Part shown: piece after piece, positions 61,250 through 64,000 of the stretch
How the letters are laid out: each line of letters starts with the position of its first letter
How positions within the stretch are numbered: position 1 is the stretch's first letter
Source: Phaeosaccion multiseriatum
Lineage: Eukaryota; Ochrophyta, other classes
Length of the DNA: 64,000 bases
Direction of reading: 5' to 3'
NCBI GenBank assembly: GCA_965112735.1
Contig: OZ218951.1
Span: 806,001-870,000 of the forward strand
Notes under the pieces: generated by a model
What the model was told of the DNA's origin: nothing
What the model saw: the letters and a program-made list of their open reading frames with translations, nothing else
The model's database searches: none
Translations under genes and position numbers: made by a program

Positions 61250-64000
61250 ACACAACCAGTTCGTGCTGGCCCCGTCTCCTGTGCTGGTGGCCAGTGTCCC
61301 TAACTGCTCCTTCATCAAGGAGGACTTCGACTTCGTTAACTATCAAGGCACCTCAGACTCCTCCTCCTCCACCGCCAGCTACGGCATCCATCAGCAGATG
61401 TGGGGGCACATGTACGTTGACTCCTCCTCCTCTCTTTGTCTGTCTCTTTCTGTCTCTTTTGCTTTTTGCTCTCTCTCTCTCACTCTCACTCTCTCTGTCT
61501 GGCTCCTTCTCTACCCTCTCTCTCGCCCTCTCTCTTGCCCTCCCTATCGGATTGCTGGTCTACCAAAGTCGAGCTCAAAACTCTTCTGTTGTTATTGTCT
61601 CACCCATGACCTTTAAACCTGACACCGGCTACTACCCCCCACCCCCTTCCTGTCCTACGCTACCCATACACCTCTACCCTGCTCCCCTTCCCTTCCCCTT
61701 TTCCTCTACCCATCCACTGCCATCCCCTTCTCTACCAACAGGAGCAGCGACGGGGTCCTCACATCTGCCTGCTCGGCCGTGGATGACCACATAGTGTACC
61801 AGGCCCTCCAGTTCGGAGGAGGGGGAGCCGCTGGTGATACAACAGCACCAAGCATCCTTCAGACTGTCGCCATCGACACCTCCTACGGCAGACAGCAGGG
61901 AAGCGTCAGTTTCAAGATCCGTTACACCTCGTCCTCACCAAATGACGACGGCGACTGCTCGACAGACATCGCTGCAGGAACGACCTTGTCCCAACCAATT
62001 CAACTCCAATACTCGACTGGAGTCACAGATGACGGAAACGGGATGGCAGCGGATGGAGCCGAGTCGGAGTGGGTGAGCTTGATTGACATAGACGGACCGG
62101 GGGATGCGGTCGCAGGGCCTAATCATTTGGAGGTAGTTTGGGCGGAGGTGGAGGATACAAATGGAGACGACTCGGGGTTGGCATGGTGGTTGTACGACGT
62201 GTCGCTGCCGTTGGAGGCATGTGGGAGGGATACAATCTTCCGGTGGTATCAGGTAAGGGGTGAGAGGGAGCGAGAGGGAGGGAGGGAAATAAGGAAGGAG
62301 GGAGGGAGGGAGAGAGGGAGGGACGGACGGACGGACGGACGGACGGAGGGAGGGATGGAGGGAGGGAGGGACGGAGGGAAGGAGGGAGGGAGGGGAGGGG
62401 CGGACGGACGGAGGGAGGGAGGGAGGGAGGAAGGGATATACGTCTGCGTCGTTGTGTTATGCTGTGCTCTTCGCTGTCTTGCTTAGCGCTTACCCTGACC
62501 CTGACCCTGGCATTGATCGTAATCCCGACCCTGGTTCATCAACGCAACGAATGCCCCAAAGCAATACATAAAAAAAAACCTCACCCTCACCCTCACCCCC
62601 ACCCTCACCCTCACCCTCACCCGTCACTCTGGCCCTGCTCAATCGAAATCAACGAATCAACCAATTCAATGAATCATTGATTCATTCAAACCAAAGGCGT
62701 CTTCGTCTGCAGACGAGTACTGGGTCATCGACTCAGTGTCCATCAGCCTTCAACCCCCGGGCAACACAGGAGCAAGTGAGCACATCTTTGTAGACTACAC
62801 GGAGCCCGACGGGGGCCCAATCAAGGGAGGCACCAACATCACTGTGTACGGTTATTTCCCTCCCGAGTCGAGTGTGGGGGGCCCATATCGCTGTGTGTTC
62901 GACTACGAGGGAGGCAAGCAGGACAACGCCTTTGAAGCCTTCAACGCTGAGGTAGGGGGTGGTGGGCCGTCACAGACTTACTCACGAACAAACGAACGAG
63001 CGAACGTGGATATTCACGATCTCACTCATTTCCACACTCACTCACCCAGCACTCACTTGTTCACTCACCCACTCACTCACTCACTCACTCCACCCCTCAT
63101 CCACTCTGCCTCCCTCCCTTCCTCCCTCCCTCCCTCCGTCCGTCCATCCGTCCGTCCCTCCGTATCCCCCTCCTCGTTCCCTTCCTTCCCTCTCTTCAGG
63201 GCTTCTCTTCCTTCAATGCAGTGCGGGTTTCCGAGTCCGAGATGCTCTGTGAGGCGCCTCCTTACTACTCCGGCCTCTCAAGCGAGGTGAGAGATGTTTC
63301 AGTGTCAGTTTAGGTTCAGCTTGAGTTTAATCGACCCCCAACCAAACTCAAACTGGCCCGAAAGGCCCCGTAATTCACTTCTGTTAGAGAGGTGGTGTGT
63401 GCTGTGCATCGACATTGAATGTCGTAGGGCTCCTCGACACAATGTGTTGTATCGATACAGCCCGAGTACAAAAACATGACGAGAAATGGTTATTATTGTA
63501 GCTCGATGCTTAGGCAAGTCGACATGGAACAATGCTTCAAACCCAGCTTGGGTTCCAAACTCAGGTTCCAGGCTCTGTTTACATACCTACTTACTGCTTA
63601 CACTTTCTTACCTACTTCATTGTGATGCTGTCCTGTCCCGCTCTCCCACTATCAGGATGTGTGCAGCAGCAGCAACAAGCGCGTGTGCTCCAACTGCTGC
63701 TTCCTCCGTGTTTCCGTTACGGCATGCGGCGTCAACACCTTCTCCTCCTCCTCCCCTCGGGACGTGGCCGTGGCCAACGGATTCACAGCTGACGACTACC
63801 CTGAGAGGACACAGTATGTCTTCTATGAGGACTTTGAGGTAATCTACGTACGCCTTTAGGATTGGAAGACACCCGCACGCCTGTCTTTCATCCACCTGCT
63901 TGCTTATCACTATTATATTTGTCAATCACCCATGCCCAATACTCCTGACCCCCCTCCCTCCCTCTCTCCCTCCCTCCCTCCCTCCCTCCCTCCTTCCCCC
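40663..64000 (+). CDS. Giant IPT/TIG-repeat protein, right copy (3' end beyond window)
   Basis: Thirty-six visible exons total 13,017 nt (4,339 codons) with phase kept at every junction and no internal stop. The order is signal peptide, Pro/Thr linker, three FN3-like domains, about 22 TIG domains, a DUF2341/ConA-like region, a reelin-like module, another TIG and a Cys-containing segment. By analogy with the left gene, a Cys-rich stalk and multi-pass membrane region probably follow outside the window. Exons 1-8 and the start of exon 9 nearly match the left gene. Later TIG domains are clearly different sequences, and exon/intron structure also differs. A cell-surface binding role is inferred and the ligand is unknown. 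The final visible donor is at 63839. Confidence 0.85.
44234..53944 (+). other. Right gene exons 6-20: tandem array of about 18 IPT/TIG domains
   Basis: Exons 44234-44407, 44631-45656, 46023-46123, 46300-46453, 46672-46908, 47111-47338, 47676-47712, 48070-48335, 48521-48577, 48751-49056, 49412-49977, 50405-51566, 51704-51809, 52198-52353 and 52704-53944. TIG signatures include [72 protein letters not shown] and [18 protein letters not shown]. Exon 12 is a 37-nt microexon. From exon 9 onward the sequence departs from the left gene. The last two repeats of exon 20 switch to a different subtype ([17 protein letters not shown] and [16 protein letters not shown]) joined by a SLNGQTWY strand. Confidence 0.8.
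50297..50375. repeat. (CCA)n tract in intron 16 of right gene
   Basis: CAC/CAT triplets. A poly-His/Thr frame here is intronic. Confidence 0.9.
54475..54550. repeat. 11-bp tandem repeat near donor of exon 21, right gene
   Basis: The unit TGTCTGACAGA is repeated about seven times without change, starting 16 bp after the GTGAGT donor. Confidence 0.95.
55267..55540. repeat. (GT)n tract beginning at donor of exon 23, right gene
   Basis: Exon 23 ends GAG and the intron starts directly as GTGTGTGT. GT/GCGT repeats continue for about 270 bp. Confidence 0.95.
56408..56477. repeat. 12-bp repeat beginning at donor of exon 25, right gene
   Basis: GTGCGTGTGTGG is repeated five to six times from the first intron base. 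Confidence 0.95.
57464..57625. repeat. (GGGA)n tract in intron 27 of right gene
   Basis: About 150 bp of nearly uninterrupted polypurine. Confidence 0.95.
57760..59863 (+). other. Right gene exons 28-30: DUF2341 plus ConA-like domain
   Basis: Exons 57760-58536, 58830-59009 and 59304-59863. A DUF2341 pattern is well preserved: [53 protein letters not shown] and [11 protein letters not shown]. The usual companion [17 protein letters not shown] opens the next exon. A ConA-like sheet follows ([53 protein letters not shown]). A (GATTCC)n run at 58362-58398 encodes a short Asp-Ser ladder. These domains are typical of secreted or surface binding proteins. Confidence 0.75.
59864..59910. repeat. (GT)n at donor of exon 30, right gene
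   Basis: Exon 30 ends GAGGAG and the GT microsatellite begins with the donor dinucleotide itself. Confidence 0.95.
60293..63838 (+). other. Right gene exons 31-36: reelin-like module, TIG and Cys-containing segment
   Basis: Exons 60293-60937, 61260-61411, 61742-62252, 62697-62951, 63200-63286 and 63656-63838. Exons 32-34 read like a reelin-type subrepeat: [13 protein letters not shown] at the start, [35 protein letters not shown], then [23 protein letters not shown] ([20 protein letters not shown]) follows and then a Cys-bearing stretch ([20 protein letters not shown]). The exon 34 acceptor at CCAAAG|GCG was chosen because it is the only nearby AG that preserves the EYWVIDSV frame. Confidence 0.65.
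62257..62430. repeat. (GGGA)/(GGAC)n purine-rich tract, intron 33 of right gene
   Basis: GAGGGAGGG repeats with a GGAC subtract at 62320-62345. Intronic. Confidence 0.9.

Overview
This is nuclear DNA of a eukaryote, most likely a photosynthetic stramenopile (ochrophyte alga). Three things point there. The genes have many GT-AG introns (plus one GC-AG). A single-copy plastid fibrillin gene encodes an N-terminus that looks like a bipartite plastid-targeting leader. The surface proteins carry 'APT'-type Pro/Thr linkers of the kind common in stramenopiles. The species cannot be named from sequence alone. Introns and intergenic DNA are full of microsatellites, and most long open frames other than the exons listed here come from those repeats.

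Layout. (1) 1-35665, minus strand: one giant gene, of which 49 exons are visible and whose reading phase holds across every proposed splice junction (about 7,187 residues; the stop lies beyond the left edge). In order it encodes a signal peptide, Pro/Thr linker, fibronectin-III-like domains, about 27 IPT/TIG domains, a DUF2341/ConA-like region, a Cys-rich GCC2/GCC3-like region, about 9-10 membrane segments and a long low-complexity cytoplasmic tail. (2) 36289-40037: a 3.75 kb spacer with a decayed zinc-finger-repeat gene and an intact three-exon PAP/fibrillin gene. (3) 40663-64000, plus strand: a second giant gene, 36 exons visible (4,339 residues, running off the right edge), with the same N-terminus, about 22 TIG domains, a DUF2341/ConA-like region and a reelin-like module.

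The two giant genes lie head to head. Their promoters and first eight exons, plus the start of the ninth, form a near-identical inverted repeat (29969-36288 and 40038-46336). The outer breakpoints fall inside a TIG-coding exon, at the codons of a conserved SYTxP motif, after which the two proteins diverge. At least one gene therefore appears to be a chimera that shares a promoter and N-terminus with a different TIG array. A divergent pair of TIG-domain membrane proteins invites comparison with the Dictyostelium tgrB1/tgrC1 allorecognition pair. This is an analogy, not a demonstrated homology.

Second theme: short dispersed words recur in exons and introns, in several frames and both orientations. 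The clearest is GTTGGTGATAC, with eleven exact copies and about a dozen variants, many beside CAG/CTG runs. Microsatellites also often begin exactly at 5' splice sites, so the repeat itself supplies the GT donor.
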